A stretch of 64,000 bases of DNA. It comes from Rhabdophis nuchalis. Its lineage: Eukaryota; Chordata; Lepidosauria; Squamata; Natricidae. Position 1 is the stretch's first letter; each line of letters starts with the position of its first letter. The stretch lies in assembly GCA_039707465.1 (NCBI GenBank), contig CM077643.1:323211919-323275918 (forward strand), given 5' to 3'. This document shows positions 23,671-34,727 of this stretch, in pieces. The position numbers were made by a program, and so were the translations under genes. The notes beneath the pieces are model-generated. The model was not told where the DNA came from and searched no databases. It worked only from the letters and a program-made list of their open reading frames with translations.

Positions 23671-24359
23671 GTCCCAAGGTTGGCCCATTGCTAGGTTGTG
23701 TGAAAGCGCCTTAGTTCTATTCCCCTTTTGACAGACAAAAGATGGATAGAGATCCAAGTATCACTAGCGTTGGAGAAAAGCACCTGTGAAAATCTCACAC
23801 CCTGAAAAGCATCACCTACCGGTATCTATTATAACATATCAGAGGGGAAACTTCACGTGAACTTCATTCTTTTCACCGTTAATATATCAGCATGTTTCAG
23901 CTTTGTCAGGAAAGGCTTTTGCAGCCAAATACACTACTCGCTTTCATATTTTGAAATGAGAAAAGATTCAAACATGGAGAGGTGTCTCTATCTCTGAGTT
24001 TCCTTGATCTTCACCAGCTACAAATATGGTGCTGCCGGAGGTGTGTTGGTGTCTTCTGACTTTCTGATACTGCGATTTTGTGTTTTCAACCTCTTTTCCC
24101 ATCCATTACATTTTGCATCTTTCCAGATCAATAGCAGGGTTTGAGGAAATCCTGAGGAAAGAAAGTCTTGTGGCCCTTAAAAGTTTTTAAAATGGTGACA
24201 TTGAAGCAGATGGCTTCTATGACAAAGAAGAAACCCAAGAACCAAAGTTACAGCCCAAGCTGTACTTATAAAATGATAATGCTATCAGATCAGCTCCTGT
24301 AAACTTGAATAGAAACAATCTGATATGATCCCAGGTTCTTACATGATTTGGGCTTAAAA
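23671..24359. other. Unannotated stretch
   Basis: No feature recognised. Confidence 0.45.
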
Positions 24360-24368
24360 TTCTCCCCC

Positions 24369-24372
24369 TCAC

Positions 24373-24465
<93 letters not shown>

Positions 24466-24472
24466 ATCTATC

Positions 24473-24562
<90 letters not shown>

Positions 24563-24600
24563 CTTTCCTTTCCTTTCCTTTACTTTACTTTACTTTACTT
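24369..24600. repeat. (ATCT)n microsatellite joined to an L2 tail
   Basis: About 190 bp of TATC repeats with one interruption, then TTTCC and TTTAC repeats. It directly abuts the minus-strand LINE 3' end at 24601. Confidence 0.95.
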
Positions 24601-25095
24601 CGACTTATTAACCGCCCCCTCTCCCCAAAGGGACTCGGGGCGGTGCACAGGAAATATAAAAACACAATATATCACAATAAATACATAAAGATTTAAAACT
24701 ATATTAAACTAACACCCTGTGCTAAGATCTCCCCATTAAAATTACCATAAAACCCAATATAAAAATTTCTCTACTAACTAAGGCTAAGTACAGTAGGTTC
24801 GGCCAGGCCGGCCTGTTGGAAAAGATAAGTTTTTAATTGCTGGTGGAAGGAGCGGAGGTCCGTGATGGATCTAAGTTCGGGGGGTAGGTCGTTCCAGAGG
24901 GTAGGGCCCGCCACAGAGAAGGCCCTTCCCCTGGGCGTCACCCGCTGGCATTGCCTAGTGGATGGCACCCGGAGAAGTCCCTCTCTGTGGGAGCGAATCG
25001 GCCGAAGGGATGTATGGGGTAGGATGCGATCCCGCAGATAACTAGGTCCCGTGCCATGGAGCGCTTTGAAGATGGTAACCAGTACCTTGATAGGT
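24601..25095 (-). pseudogene. L2-like LINE 3' end, flanked by ATCT microsatellites
   Basis: The minus strand encodes the last ~100 pol codons (ALHGTGPSYLRDRILPHTS ... LKTYLFQQAGLA), then a 3' UTR with the GCACCGCCCCGAGTCCCT hairpin at about 24610-24648. It is 5'-truncated within pol. ATCT arrays lie immediately on both sides. Confidence 0.85.
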
Positions 25096-25098
25096 ACC

Positions 25099-25099
25099 A

Positions 25100-25164
<65 letters not shown>

Positions 25165-25247
25165 ATCTATCTATCTATCTATCTATTATGTCTCTGTCTG
25201 TCTCTCTATCCCTCCTCCCTCTCCCTTCCCCTCCCTCCCTCCCTCTC

Positions 25248-25298
<51 letters not shown>

Positions 25299-25354
25299 GT
25301 CTCTGTCTGTCTCTCTATCCCTCCCTCTCCCTTCCCCTCCCTCCCTCTCCCATA

Positions 25355-25424
<70 letters not shown>

Positions 25425-25432
25425 CTTTCAAG
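25099..25432. repeat. (ATCT)n array with two CT-rich spacer units
   Basis: Three blocks of TATC repeats are separated by two near-identical ~65-bp CT-rich spacers (25189-25248 and 25298-25351), giving a higher-order repeat. Confidence 0.95.
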
Positions 25433-26225
25433 AGACAGTGCAAGAGAGAGAAAATAAATAGATAAGGTAGGACACCTAGGCTTTGGCATTCCCTGTTAAT
25501 TAGTGCTCCTGGGAAAACCTGCCACGGAGGAAGATAAAGGCCCTTCCGTTAAACCCCACTGCATTTCCTTTTGTGCAGCTGAATGTTGTTAACAATGTTG
25601 CATTCTGGTGAAGTAAAAAAATCTAAAACGGCACTGAAGTGTGAGTAATTGGTTCTTGAGCAGATTCTCTAATGCTATTCACTTTTCCCTGCTAATCTTC
25701 CTGTGTGAGCTATAACAATGCAGCACCAAGTGAGAAGGAAATGTCAGGTTATGTTGCAGGGCCAGCCTCCTGCCCACCCTCCATCTGTGCTGATGTCAGG
25801 GCTTATTGGAACATATGCTGCCTGTTGCTCACTGGCCATCTGTTAGCTGAGCTGATGAAGTGTCCCAGTTACTGGGGCAACGGAACCCTTGATTGCGAAG
25901 GGCACCACAAACATTCTCTGCTCTGGTTTCACTTTTATCCCTGCTAAGGAATGGCAGGAAGGGGATGGGCTGCTCAGGCTCCCCTCTACCACCTCTCTTC
26001 CAGAGAAGGCCAGGTTAAAGTAACCACAGGGTTTAGGTTTCCAGTCCTCTAGGGGCTTTTGAGGGAATAGGAATTGAATTCAACAGAAGGTCATCCTGTG
26101 GAAGTTGTGTACTCAATGTAACTGTTGTCGCTCCTTGGTTTTTAAAAAGTGCCTACAGTTTTCTTGGTTGCTATAATGACCCTCAGATACGTCACTCTGA
26201 TTCCCCAAGAAATACATGTTAGTTA
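25433..26225. other. Repeat-poor stretch
   Basis: No repeat or exon recognised. Confidence 0.35.
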
Positions 26226-26232
26226 TTTTACA

Positions 26233-26520
26233 CTAGCCGTTCCCGGCCATGCATTGCTGTGGCCCAGTCTGGTTAAATGGCCAACCAATCTGTGTGTAGA
26301 TCTACACCTGCACACACAAACACGTACACACAACCACCGACTAACCCTCAACCTACCTACCTACTCCCTTTCTCCCTCTCTCTACCTACCTACTGTATTT
26401 CTCCCTCTCCCTCTCTATCCCCCTACCTACCTACCTACTTACCTACCTACCTACTGTATTTCTCCCTCTCTCTATCCGTCTGTCTACCTACCTACCTACC
26501 TACCTACTGTCTCCCTCAGA
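26233..26520 (+). repeat. Interspersed repeat head plus CCTA/CTCTC compound minisatellite
   Basis: 26233-26345 ('cccggccatgcattgctgtggcc', then 'aaatggccaaccaatctgtg') is also found at 61719-61835. At both places it runs into an array with units like 'ctgtatttctccctctct' and (CTAC)n. I recognise it as a repeat but not its class. Confidence 0.6.
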
Positions 26521-26649
26521 GTATTTTGTCATAAAGGATGACATAATATCTGTGGCCCACTGCTCACTCTGTATCCATCTACCTACCTTTTTTACAATTT
26601 TTTACATTTCCATTGTGTGTACCTAGCACAGGTGTGACATCTACACAAT

Positions 26650-26654
<5 letters not shown>

Positions 26655-26681
<27 letters not shown>
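26655..26681. repeat. (TA)n microsatellite
   Basis: An uninterrupted TA run that marks the end of the tandem retrozyme-like unit. Confidence 0.95.
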
Positions 26682-26865
26682 GTAATTGTTTCACAACAAC
26701 CTGTTATTATTAGGCCCCAATTCAGGGAGGAAACACACTGTTTCCTTTACTGCTCATCGGCTCATCGCTAGAGACCATCCAAACAGCAAGCCAAGAATTA
26801 CGTTGTATAATATTTTAGATATGTGTGTTAGTTTTATGAGCTGATCAATAAATTAAATTAGAAGA

Positions 26866-26912
26866 GACCAGGATAGATCTATTTCGAGCTTATTAGCTCT
26901 CATCAGCTGGCC
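26866..26912 (-). ncRNA. Hammerhead ribozyme, type I (copy 1)
   Basis: All conserved parts are visible on the minus strand. Stem I pairs GGCCAG with CUGGUC. The core CUGAUGA is followed by stem II (GAGCU-AAUA-AGCUC), the core GAAA, stem III (AUA-GAUC-UAU, itself a palindrome AUAGAUCUAU) and an AUC cleavage triplet. Predicted scission lies between 26872 and 26871. Catalytic core positions C3 to A9 and G12 to A15.1 are unchanged. Activity is inferred, not shown. Confidence 0.85.
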
Positions 26913-26923
26913 ATACCCCTTAC

Positions 26924-26992
26924 TGGGATTCGAACCGGGGCTTTGTTGCATGCTAAGCAAGTAGCCTAGCACTGTAGCCAAGCCGGTTCTCC
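26924..26992 (-). promoter_or_regulatory. tRNA-Ala(AGC)-like Pol III head of the retrozyme-like unit
   Basis: The minus strand has an A-box-like TGGCTACAGTGC (26980-26969), an anticodon-arm-like TGCTTAGCATGCA (26959-26947) as in tRNA-Ala(AGC), and a perfect B box GGTTCGAATCC (26936-26926). The T stem does not pair fully, so this is a tRNA-derived promoter rather than a functional tRNA. Confidence 0.65.
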
Positions 26993-27212
26993 TTATTGCA
27001 TCAGCTTAGACAGGGTATATTAGTATCGGTAATTGTTTCACAACAACCTGTTATTATTAGGCCCCAATTCAGGGAGGAAACACACTGTTTCCTTTACTGC
27101 TCATCGGCTCATCGCTAGAGACCATCCAAACAGCAAGCCAAGAATTACGTTGTATAATATTTTAGATATGTGTGTTAGTTTTATGAGCTGATCAATAAAT
27201 TAAATTAGAAGA

Positions 27213-27259
27213 GACCAGGATAGATCTATTTCGAGCTTATTAGCTCTCATCAGCTGGCC
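27213..27259 (-). ncRNA. Hammerhead ribozyme, type I (copy 2)
   Basis: It is identical to copy 1 and 347 bp away in the same orientation. CUGAUGA is encoded at 27253-27247, stem II at 27246-27233, GAAA at 27232-27229, the palindromic stem III at 27229-27220 and the cleavage C at 27219. Transcripts spanning both copies should release a 347-nt monomer. Confidence 0.85.
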
Positions 27260-27297
27260 ATACCCCTTACTGGGATTCGAACCGGGGCTTTGTTGCA

Positions 27298-27375
27298 ATA
27301 AGGAGAACCAGCTTGGCTACAGTGCTAGGCTACTTGCTTAGCATGCAACAAAGCCCCGGTTCGAATCCCAGTGCC
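27298..27375 (+). repeat. Inverted copy of the tRNA-Ala-like head
   Basis: The same tRNA-like segment appears in plus orientation (gcttggctacagtgc to ggttcgaatccc). It joins the truncated second unit to the Penelope-like fragment and forms a head-to-head junction at 27297/27298. Confidence 0.7.
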
Positions 27376-27379
27376 AGTG

Positions 27380-28323
27380 GGGGTGTGACCTGATTGGGTG
27401 GGAGCTTGGCTGCATTCTGATTGGGTGGAGGTATGTTCTGATTGGGTGGAGGTATGTTCTGATTGGTAGGGGGTTTGGCTGTGCTCTGATTGGATGGGAG
27501 TTTGGCTGTGCTCTGATTGGATGGGGGCGTGTTCTGTTTGGGTGGGGGCCTGATTGTGCTTGTGTTAGTCTGAGTTGCAGAGGAATTTGACCTGGTGAGC
27601 TGCATTGCTGTTATTTGGCTTCGCGTTTGTGGTCGTACCACATCTCCGTGGTGGGCATCGGTTTGCTTCATGTATGGATTGGAGGGGTTTAAAGTGGCTA
27701 ATAATGCAGCTTTGGTCTGGCTTCTGGTTTGTGGTCGGGCTTCTGATTTGTGGTCATCATCAGTGTGGGTTTGGGTTTGCTTTTTGCGTGGATGTGTGAT
27801 AGTGACATCCTGTGTGGTTTTCGTGAGTGTGGGTCTGGTATCATTCTTTGTGTTAGGGACTCATTTGTCAGTGAGGGCAGGTTTCCAAATGGCTGGTAGG
27901 CGGGAGGTATCATCTCGTTTATTCATGCTGTGTGGCCGCTTTTCTATCTCAATAGCTTCTCTGATTATTCTGTTGTTATAGTCTTCAATTTTGGCAATAG
28001 TTCTGGTCTTTTTAAAGTCTATATCATGTCCTGTGGCTTTGAAGTGTTGGACCAGGGAAGAAGTTGGTTCCTCCTTTCTGACTGAGTTTTTGTGTTCTTC
28101 AATGCGTGCCTTTATTCTTCTGTTGGTTTGTCCGATGTATGTGGTGGGGCAGGTGGTGCATGGAATTTCATATACTCCTTGATTTTCTAACTCTATTTTC
28201 TCTTTGGGGTTCCCTAGGAAGGTGGATATTTTTCGGTTTGTGTAGAATGCTGTCTTGATGTTGTGTTTGTGGAGGATCTTGCTGATTCTGTCTGTGGTGC
28301 CTTTTATGTATGGGAGGAGGGTC
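27380..28323 (-). pseudogene. Penelope-like element fragment with GIY-YIG endonuclease
   Basis: The minus strand is open from the inversion point near 28323 to a stop at 27861, about 154 codons. It encodes the C-terminal GIY-YIG nuclease of a Penelope-like retroelement. The GVY triad residues are at 28178-28170 and YIG at 28139-28131. Between them lies a CxxC pair (PCTTC) and downstream an HFKATGH pair, the CCHH motif typical of Penelope nucleases. A conserved Arg-rich helix (TNRRIKARIEEHK) follows YIG. The upstream reverse transcriptase is missing, so it is 5'-truncated. The 3' region has a 27-bp-period repeat (27395-27550) with inverted CCAAT boxes. Longer translations starting at 28616 read through the inverted repeat and are not genuine protein. 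Confidence 0.85.
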
Positions 28324-28361
28324 TGCAACTCAGTTAGTCTGCAACTGAGACTAACACAAGC

Positions 28362-28535
28362 ACAATCAGGCCCCCACCCAAACAGAACACGCCCCCATCC
28401 AATCAGAGCACAGCCAAACTCCCATCCAATCAGAGCACAGCCAAACCCCCTACCAATCAGAACATACCTCCACCCAATCAGAATGCAGCCAAGCTCCCAC
28501 CCAATCAGGTCACACCCCCACTGGCAGTTAAAAAG
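28362..28535 (+). promoter_or_regulatory. CCAAT-box array with TATA-like TTAAAAAG
   Basis: CCAATCAG occurs at 28399, 28426, 28453, 28474 and 28501, and ACAATCAG at 28361, mostly 27 bp apart. A TTAAAAAG box lies at about 28528. CCAAT boxes bind NF-Y; promoter activity here is inferred. Confidence 0.5.
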
Positions 28536-28591
28536 AGGAACCGGCTGAGATCTCACATTGCTCCTGGAAGCACCAAGCCGGAAGCACCAGC

Positions 28592-28625
28592 CTGAAGATG
28601 ATGAATGAGATTTCATCGAAACGTC
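28592..28625 (+). ncRNA. Hammerhead-like motif of the Penelope terminal region
   Basis: CUGAAGA (28592-28598), one extra U, stem II GAUGAA/UUCAUC, GAAAC (28618-28622) and GUC (28623-28625). Penelope-like elements are known to carry minimal hammerheads with a very short stem III. The unpaired U before stem II makes this less canonical than the copies at 26866 and 27213. Confidence 0.55.
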
Positions 28626-28706
28626 GTGAAGATACTTCCAATTCTACGCGGGAGAAAACCCGAACAACCAAAGACCTACATACAAACACCCGCGAAAACC
28701 TCAGAA

Positions 28707-28710
<4 letters not shown>

Positions 28711-28761
<51 letters not shown>
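28711..28761. repeat. (TA)n(TG)n microsatellite at the Penelope 3' end
   Basis: TA and TG runs immediately abut the Penelope-like terminal sequence 'ttttcgtagattttcacgg'. Confidence 0.95.
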
Positions 28762-28996
28762 TTTCGTAGATTTTCACGGGTGTAGGTATGCTGGCATAGC
28801 TGGCTTCGGGGATTTTCCCATGTATAAGGCATAGAAAAGTTGTTGCAACATTTCGACAAGATCTCACTTGTCATCATCAGGCAGGCTTGTGTCTGTGAGA
28901 CACAAGCCTGCCTGATGATGACAAGTGAGATCTTGTCGAAACATTGCAACAACTTTTCTATGCCTTATACATGGGAAAATCCCCGAAGCCAGCTAT
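28762..28996. mobile_element. Head-to-head palindrome of Penelope 3' ends
   Basis: Two ~100-bp arms are centred at about 28896. Each carries a CUGAUGA-stem-GAAA hammerhead-like segment (plus arm: CTGATGA 28912-28918, GAAAC 28938-28942). The left arm extends to the element's 3' terminus at 28762. Confidence 0.7.
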
Positions 28997-29127
28997 GCCA
29001 GCATATATAAAAAAATTGGTGCCGTATTCGAAAGGAATGTTGTGTGAAAATTTGGAAGCAATGGGTGCAGTACTTTCGGAGATTAGCGGTTTTGAACAAA
29101 CTCTTGTTACATTTTTATTTATATAGA
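28997..29127 (+). repeat. Probable 3' end of the repeat begun at 26233
   Basis: 'tttcggagattagcggttttg' and the terminal 'ttatttatatagattta' look like a repeat end that I have seen paired with the 'cccggccacgcgttgctgtgg' head. If so, the Penelope/retrozyme cluster lies within this repeat. This is inference. Confidence 0.4.
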
Positions 29128-30925
29128 TTTATTAGTGGGAAATAAATACATTTAATAGTTATTTTGCATTGAGTGGGAACTCATTCAGAGCTCCGGAATT
29201 TTTCTGAAAATCTGGTTTCTTGAATAGTCCTCATTTGGCTGTTGTGATTGTATTGGAAATTTATTCATTTATTTGAGAGCAGGGAAGTTGCCTTTCCTTT
29301 ATGAATGTGAAACCGTTTGTCAGGAACCAAACAGTTTATATGTGATGCAGAATTACTTTGAAGGGGAGGAAAAAATATGTTAAATATAAAAGTTTGGGAT
29401 CCATTTTATTCACTGGACTTTTGACTAAATCACAGGGTCTAATTTTTAGACATTGCTACCAATTGCAATTGCAATAGCTGGCTGGCAATTTCCACAATTG
29501 TGGAAACAAAGACTTTATCTTTAGTCAAAGGTGCTTTTTCAAAAGGCAACTGGACTGTGACAGCTGTGACCTTTGAAAAAGCACCTTTGAAACAACTATG
29601 ACCTGGATGAGTGAGAATCTCCGTAGACATTTATCTTTTATCCCTTGTATTTGGTTAGGGATATTTAACCAAATTCCCCAGAGAGCGATAAACAGATTTT
29701 TGAGAATATCTATTTTAAATGTTTAAACTTTTTTTTATAGTTATATTTGTAAGTATTCAGCTTTTAATAAGAATTTTTCAACAGTCGATATAAGGGTGAA
29801 GAGAGTGGAAATTGGTGTTTTCAAACTGGGATCACCCTAAGCACTCATTTCTAGAAATCTGTCACATCCTTGATATGCTTCTATCATTAAGACATCAGCA
29901 ATTTTTTTATACATACAATGTAGCACTTTTCCTATATCATTCGTATAAATTGTCATTTTTAAATCCACTTTCAAATTAATCTGATCAGGTAAAACTTGTT
30001 TCAACATCTTATAAACGCAATCTATAGAGACAGACACTCTTAAAATTAATTTCTGGGTTCATTGTTCAAAAATAACCTTCAGTATTACTGTATTTTGCCT
30101 AGTTCTGTATTTGTATATTGAGTGTATGTGTTCTTCTCCTTTTATTTTAATTTTTAGTTCCTTCTAGTTCTTTTAATGTACAATGTTCACCTATGTATCC
30201 TAATTCAGTAAATGGAGGCTGCACTCCTTCTCTCACACTCCATTTTTTGGATGTAATGGCGCTCAAGTCCACCCTTGAACTCTTCTCTTCACCTAATTCC
30301 ATCAGACTCAAAATGACACACACACATACCTGCCCCAGACAAACCTATCTTGTAATCCCATCAAACTGGAAGCTCCCTACCAGCTCACAGTCTAACCCAA
30401 GGAAACCCTTACAAGGAAATTGCAAACTGGAGAACCCCCAGTCTTCCATCTTCTTATTAGCTGATGGCCTCAACATTCCACCTTCTTAACAATGGACTTC
30501 TTCAGCTCTGCTGCCTTCCTGAAAGGTCCATTTTGTCTAACAATAGAAATAATCCCAAGTACATGGACTTTGCTTTTACAGTACATTGTTCAGTATCCCT
30601 CTTTCTTCTGAAGCAGACATCTAATAATAGTTAAAATAAACATGGTTCTTCCTGAGGTTGTGTTCCTTTTAGAAAAATCTATGACAATAAAGCCACCTTC
30701 CTATGATCAAGGGGTAACAGGATAAATTAGTCGCCCTCAAACCATCACCCTCCAGATATGTTGGAATCTTAGGGGGCTGCATTTCTTGCTGCTTTCCTCT
30801 AAATGAGGAAAATGGGGTCACATTTCATGTTGCAAACTATGCTTTTCAGGTGCATCCCCAGTGGTCTTGTAGGATTGATTGGTTTGTCCCTCACCCATGC
30901 CACCTCAGGGATGCTGCTAGTCAAA
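29128..30925. other. Unannotated; hairpin at 29525-29590
   Basis: Arms of 22 and 21 bases (29525-29546 and 29570-29590) enclose a 23-base loop. I cannot assign the rest. Confidence 0.4.
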
Positions 30926-31022
30926 CTGTTAAATTATTAATTAATTAATTAATTAATTAATGTATGTATGTATGTATGTATGTATGTATGTATGTATGTA
31001 TGTATGTATGTATGTATGTATG

Positions 31023-31053
<31 letters not shown>

Positions 31054-31065
31054 TGTATTTATTTA
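30926..31065. repeat. (TTAA)n-(TGTA)n-(TTTA)n compound microsatellite
   Basis: Three adjoining tetranucleotide arrays: AATT, then TATG, then TTTA. Confidence 0.95.
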
Positions 31066-31109
31066 ATTTATTTAGCATTTGGCTATCTTACACGGACTAG
31101 CAATATATA

Positions 31110-31383
31110 CCGTATTTTTCTGACTATCAGATGCACCAGAGTATAAGACACCCCAAGATTTTGAAGAGGTAAATTTAAAAAAAAAGATTTTGCCTTCCCC
31201 AGCCCCCAAGGCCACTTTGCAGGCCTCCCAAACCCTCTGCATGTCCATTTTTGTGAAAAAACGGGATATGTGGGGCGGGGTTTTGGGACACCAAAAATGC
31301 TGTATTCAGTGTATAAGATGCACCCAGATTTTTATCCTCTTTTTGGGGGGGGGAAGGTGTGCCCTATACTCCAAAAAATACGG
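31110..31383. mobile_element. Tc1/mariner-type MITE with CCGTATTTTT ends
   Basis: A 274-bp element begins CCGTATTTTTCTGACTATC and ends CTCCAAAAAATACGG, with TA on both sides. No coding capacity. Confidence 0.8.
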
Positions 31384-32447
31384 TATTAATATTTCACCCA
31401 GATTAGTAAATAATATACAATACAAATATTAAAAGATTCTATGTTTAAATATCAATATCTAGGCCATCAAACCATTGAAGTGCAGCTATATTTATATGAA
31501 AAAAATGAGATACTGGATGAGTATATGCCCTCAGTTTACAGCCAGTCATGATGTGATCTACAGTTTGATGAGAGCTTCCATCGTTACATTGAGGGGAGGA
31601 TATTATGTCCCATTTATACAGTAAATCCTGGGAGATGCCATGGTAACTTTTTGTGGGGTCACTTATATGTCTTCCAAAGTTTCCTAACTTTCAGATGTGC
31701 TGATTGAGAATTCTAGGAGTACCAATATAGAACAAGATATATGTAGCACACGGGTTGAACTGTGGAGTCCATTTTAGGAGGCCAACACAGTACATCCCAA
31801 AAGTTGTGTTCAGTTGTCTAACAACAGAAGAAAGAGAGAGAGAGAATGGCATTCTTTATGAAATAGCATTGGTCATAAATCTGTGGCACGTTATATTTTC
31901 CTCAAACTGGCAACAAGAGGCAGATGGATATTTCTGTGCAGAAGATATCAATGGAAAGTGTGAGGCCAACCTGTTAAGTTTTTGCTTGCTGCAACAAGAA
32001 TTAGCTGTTTTGTGACCATTATCCTAAGATGGCTGACTGTATTCTTTACCATTTAGGGGCATGGCCTCAGATCTAGTGATGCATGCAGCATTCAGCTAAT
32101 AGAAAAGCTGAGGCATCTTGAGAATTTCCATCCAACCCTCGGCCCCACAGTCTGGCTTTCCACTACTAGCATTTCTACACAGATGTCTTAATGGCTGTTT
32201 TCTTAGATTTCAGTATATGAGGAGAGGAAGGAAGATCTATCCAGTTGGCCATGAGAGGAGAGAGTAAATTGGCATCCTCAGTATGGAACTTCCTTGATGC
32301 TTCTTCTTTACTAGCAAGTAATGGTGGTGGTGGTGGGGAGACAAGGGCCCAGAGTGTCTATTCTTGAAGTTGGCTGCTAGTAGCCAAGACATGGGATGAA
32401 ACAGGAGTCCCATCAATGCCATACTTCAAACTGTCCTTTCAGCATTT
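31384..32447. other. Unannotated stretch
   Basis: No feature recognised apart from a short GGT run near 32322. Confidence 0.45.
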
Positions 32448-32455
32448 CTCTAGGT

Positions 32456-32530
32456 CAGGGATGTCCAAACTTGGGAACTTTAAGACTTGTGGACTTCAAC
32501 TCCCAGAATTCCCAAGTTTGGACATCCCTG
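32456..32530. mobile_element. Short hAT foldback MITE, TSD CTCTAGGT
   Basis: A 75-bp element with CAGGGATGTCCAAACTTGGG ends and a perfect 8-bp duplication (32448-32455 and 32531-32538). One arm is internally deleted. Confidence 0.9.
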
Positions 32531-32538
32531 CTCTAGGT

Positions 32539-33607
32539 TGAGACAAAACAGGTGCCAGTTATATAATGTGAAAACAAAAATCTGTTTCTAAGATCTGAAG
32601 CTCAGCTGTGCCACTGGCTATTACACGAGGAGGGAAATAATTCAATGGCACCATATAATTCTTATGGATATATAATCCCCTGTTTGATAACAAATTGCAG
32701 CCTTGCTTGCGCAGCTCCTTTTTCACTCTCTGGCCAAACACATTCATGAACATATTGGTGAGGTTACAGCTATTTTAATGACAGCGGTCTCCTGGACAAT
32801 GAATAAATCAGGCAAAATAGTTTCTAATAAAACATCCAGGAGATTTAGTCTTGGGTTTGAGCTGTTTTGTTTTTGTTTTTCAATAACAACAATCATCCTT
32901 GATTAGAGTGAGAAGAGGAATAGATGGAGCCTGTCTGTTGTTGTTGTTTTTTAACTATCTGCCATTCAGGGCCATCTGGACAATCCAAAGAGAAGCATGG
33001 GAGGGAGGAGGGGGGCTCTATTCATACTTCCTCACCAGCACAGATGCCTTGCTGTTATCCTGATGTGAACTCCATCAGCACTAAATTATTCCAGACTTAC
33101 CTGAAATAATGCACACGGATTGTTTAGTTGCAGGACAGAGAACTCTCGGCTGCAAATATATGGGTGTTCAGTATATGTCAACATGTACATTTACTGAAAG
33201 GGGAAGAAAGACTTTTGGTAGAGATTGTGTTAATTTGCCCAGGGTTGTCCCTGATTCTAGTTAAGCTTTCTTATCCCTCAGCCAGAGTATGCCTTCAAGT
33301 CATCCTTGGAAAGTGAAGTGTGAAACTGAAGTGTGATTCTTTTTTCTTGGTGCCATTTGCTTTTTAAAGGCTTTTATGGCTCTTTTCACACCAGTAGCAG
33401 TGTTAGCCCTTTTCCTTTTTTTTAACTTAGTTCCACCTTTGGGCTATTAGGTATTTACATTCCCATGCTACTTAAATTCCTTCACTTCTCCTGGCATACC
33501 CACCAACCAATGAGTCTGCTTTCATTTTGGTATTCTAGGTGCAACAGAATGGTTTGCTTTTCCCCCAACCCAGATTTCCAAGTGGATACCTAGACAGTGT
33601 TAGCTAC
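32539..33607. other. Unannotated stretch
   Basis: No feature recognised. Confidence 0.45.
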
Positions 33608-33806
33608 ACTGAGCTCGGAAGGGCAGAAGGCTGAGTCAAACTTGAGCTGGTGGGAATCGAACTGCCAAACTGTTTGCATCAATCAGCAATCAGTTAGTAT
33701 TGCATTCTCACCATGGTTCTTATGATGCCACATCAAAGAATATCTGTGTCCTTATCCTCAAGTTTTGTTTATATACCCTGTTTCCCCAAAAATAAGACCT
33801 CCCCGG

Positions 33807-34302
33807 TTACAAGGTTTTGATGACCATCTTCAAGGTGCTCCATGGCACGGGGCCTAGTTACCTACGAGACTGTCTGCTGCCCCATACGTCCCTACGACCA
33901 ATCCACTCTCACAGAGAGGGTCTGCTCCGGGTGCCGTCAACCGGGCAATGCCGGTTGGCGATGCTCAGGGGAAGAGCCTTCTCTGTGATGGGCCCAACCC
34001 TCTGGAATGCCCTACCTCCCAAACTCCGTGTCATCTCGGACCTCCGTCTGTTCCGCCAGCGGTTAAAAACGCACTTCTTCCAACAAGCCAGCCTGGCATG
34101 ATTTTACCCAACACTGTACTGCTTTTTAGTTGACCAAAGTTTTAATTTAGGGGTTTTAAATTGGTTTTAGCGCAGGGTGGGTTTAATTTAATTTAGTTTT
34201 AAGAATGTTTATATTCTTGTATATATGTATATTTATATTTTATATTCCCTGTGCGCTGCCCTGAGTCCCTTTGTTGTGAGATGGGTGCGGCTTATAAATA
34301 CG
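33807..34302 (+). pseudogene. L2-like LINE 3' end inserted in the MITE
   Basis: It encodes the last ~95 pol codons (33817-34101; LHGTGPSYLRD, TPLWN-type C-terminus ending QQASLA), then a 3' UTR with the GTGCGCTGCCCTGAGTCCCT hairpin and a (TAA)n tail. The duplicate at 39397 shows the empty site 'ccggataataagcc'. Confidence 0.85.

Positions 34303-34386
<84 letters not shown>
34303..34386. repeat. (AAT)28 tail of the L2 insertion
   Basis: A pure AAT run directly follows the LINE 3' end. Confidence 0.97.
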
Positions 34387-34642
34387 CCCAATCGGGCTTT
34401 TGAGCACATGCACTAGAATAAGCCCTCCCTGAAAACATTGCAACACAGCAGCTGCCATGAGGTGACCACGCTCGCCGCCTCCTGCACCTCAAAAATAATA
34501 AGTCCTCCCCAAAAATAAGGCCAAGCATTTAATTAGGGGGTCAAAAGAAAATAAGTGTCTTATTTTCAAGGAAACATGGTAGATATATCTATTCTATGGA
34601 TGCAGATGCCTTGTTGGTTTGGTAGATCAGTCATCCCCAGCC

Positions 34643-34727
34643 TTATTTATTTTATTTTCATGTATTTATTTTTCACATTTTTGAACTACCCATCTCCCTC
34701 AGAGGGAGACTCTGGGTGATGTACAAC
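34643..34727 (-). mobile_element. Decayed LINE tail remnant
   Basis: A TTTATT run is followed by 'tgaactacccatctccctcagagggagactctgggtgatgtacaac' style sequence, the minus-strand L2 3' UTR hairpin in degraded form. Confidence 0.5.

Larger units (their letters stand above)
26682..27297 (-). mobile_element. Tandem 347-bp SINE/retrozyme-like unit (1.8 copies)
   Basis: The sequence 26682-26950 recurs at 27029-27297. By eye the two 269-bp blocks are identical, giving a 347-bp period. On the minus strand one unit reads: tRNA-Ala-like head (26992-26924), hammerhead ribozyme (26912-26866), then a ~180-bp body ending at a TA tract. The second unit has only the 3' half of the tRNA-like head. Tandem copies with one hammerhead per unit are the arrangement of retrozymes. 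A tRNA-like Pol III promoter plus hammerhead recalls the schistosome SINE-like Sm-alpha repeats. No protein is encoded, so mobilisation would have to be in trans. It abuts a Penelope-like element. Confidence 0.75.
28330..28705 (+). mobile_element. Inverted Penelope terminal region (promoter-like, with hammerhead-like motif)
   Basis: This is an opposite-orientation partner of the 27380-27555 repeat. It continues into 'actggcagttaaaaag', a hammerhead-like motif and the sequence 'gggagaaaacccgaacaacc' characteristic of these elements. Short inverted copies joined to the 5' end are common for Penelope-like insertions. Confidence 0.65.
33778..34583. mobile_element. TA-flanked MITE (CCCTGTTTCCCC ends) split by an L2 LINE
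   Basis: The left end CCCTGTTTCCCCAAAAATAAG and right end CTTATTTTCAAGGAAACATGG are inverted. The uninterrupted partner is at 39397-39632. Confidence 0.7.
33608..34600. repeat. Direct duplication, copy 1 (partner 39218-39654)
   Basis: It contains the end of a minus-strand SINE (33608-33716), a shared non-repeat segment (33717-33777), the left part of a TA-flanked MITE, an L2 insertion (33807-34386) and the right part of the MITE. Everything but the L2 is also present, in the same order, at 39218-39654. Confidence 0.75.
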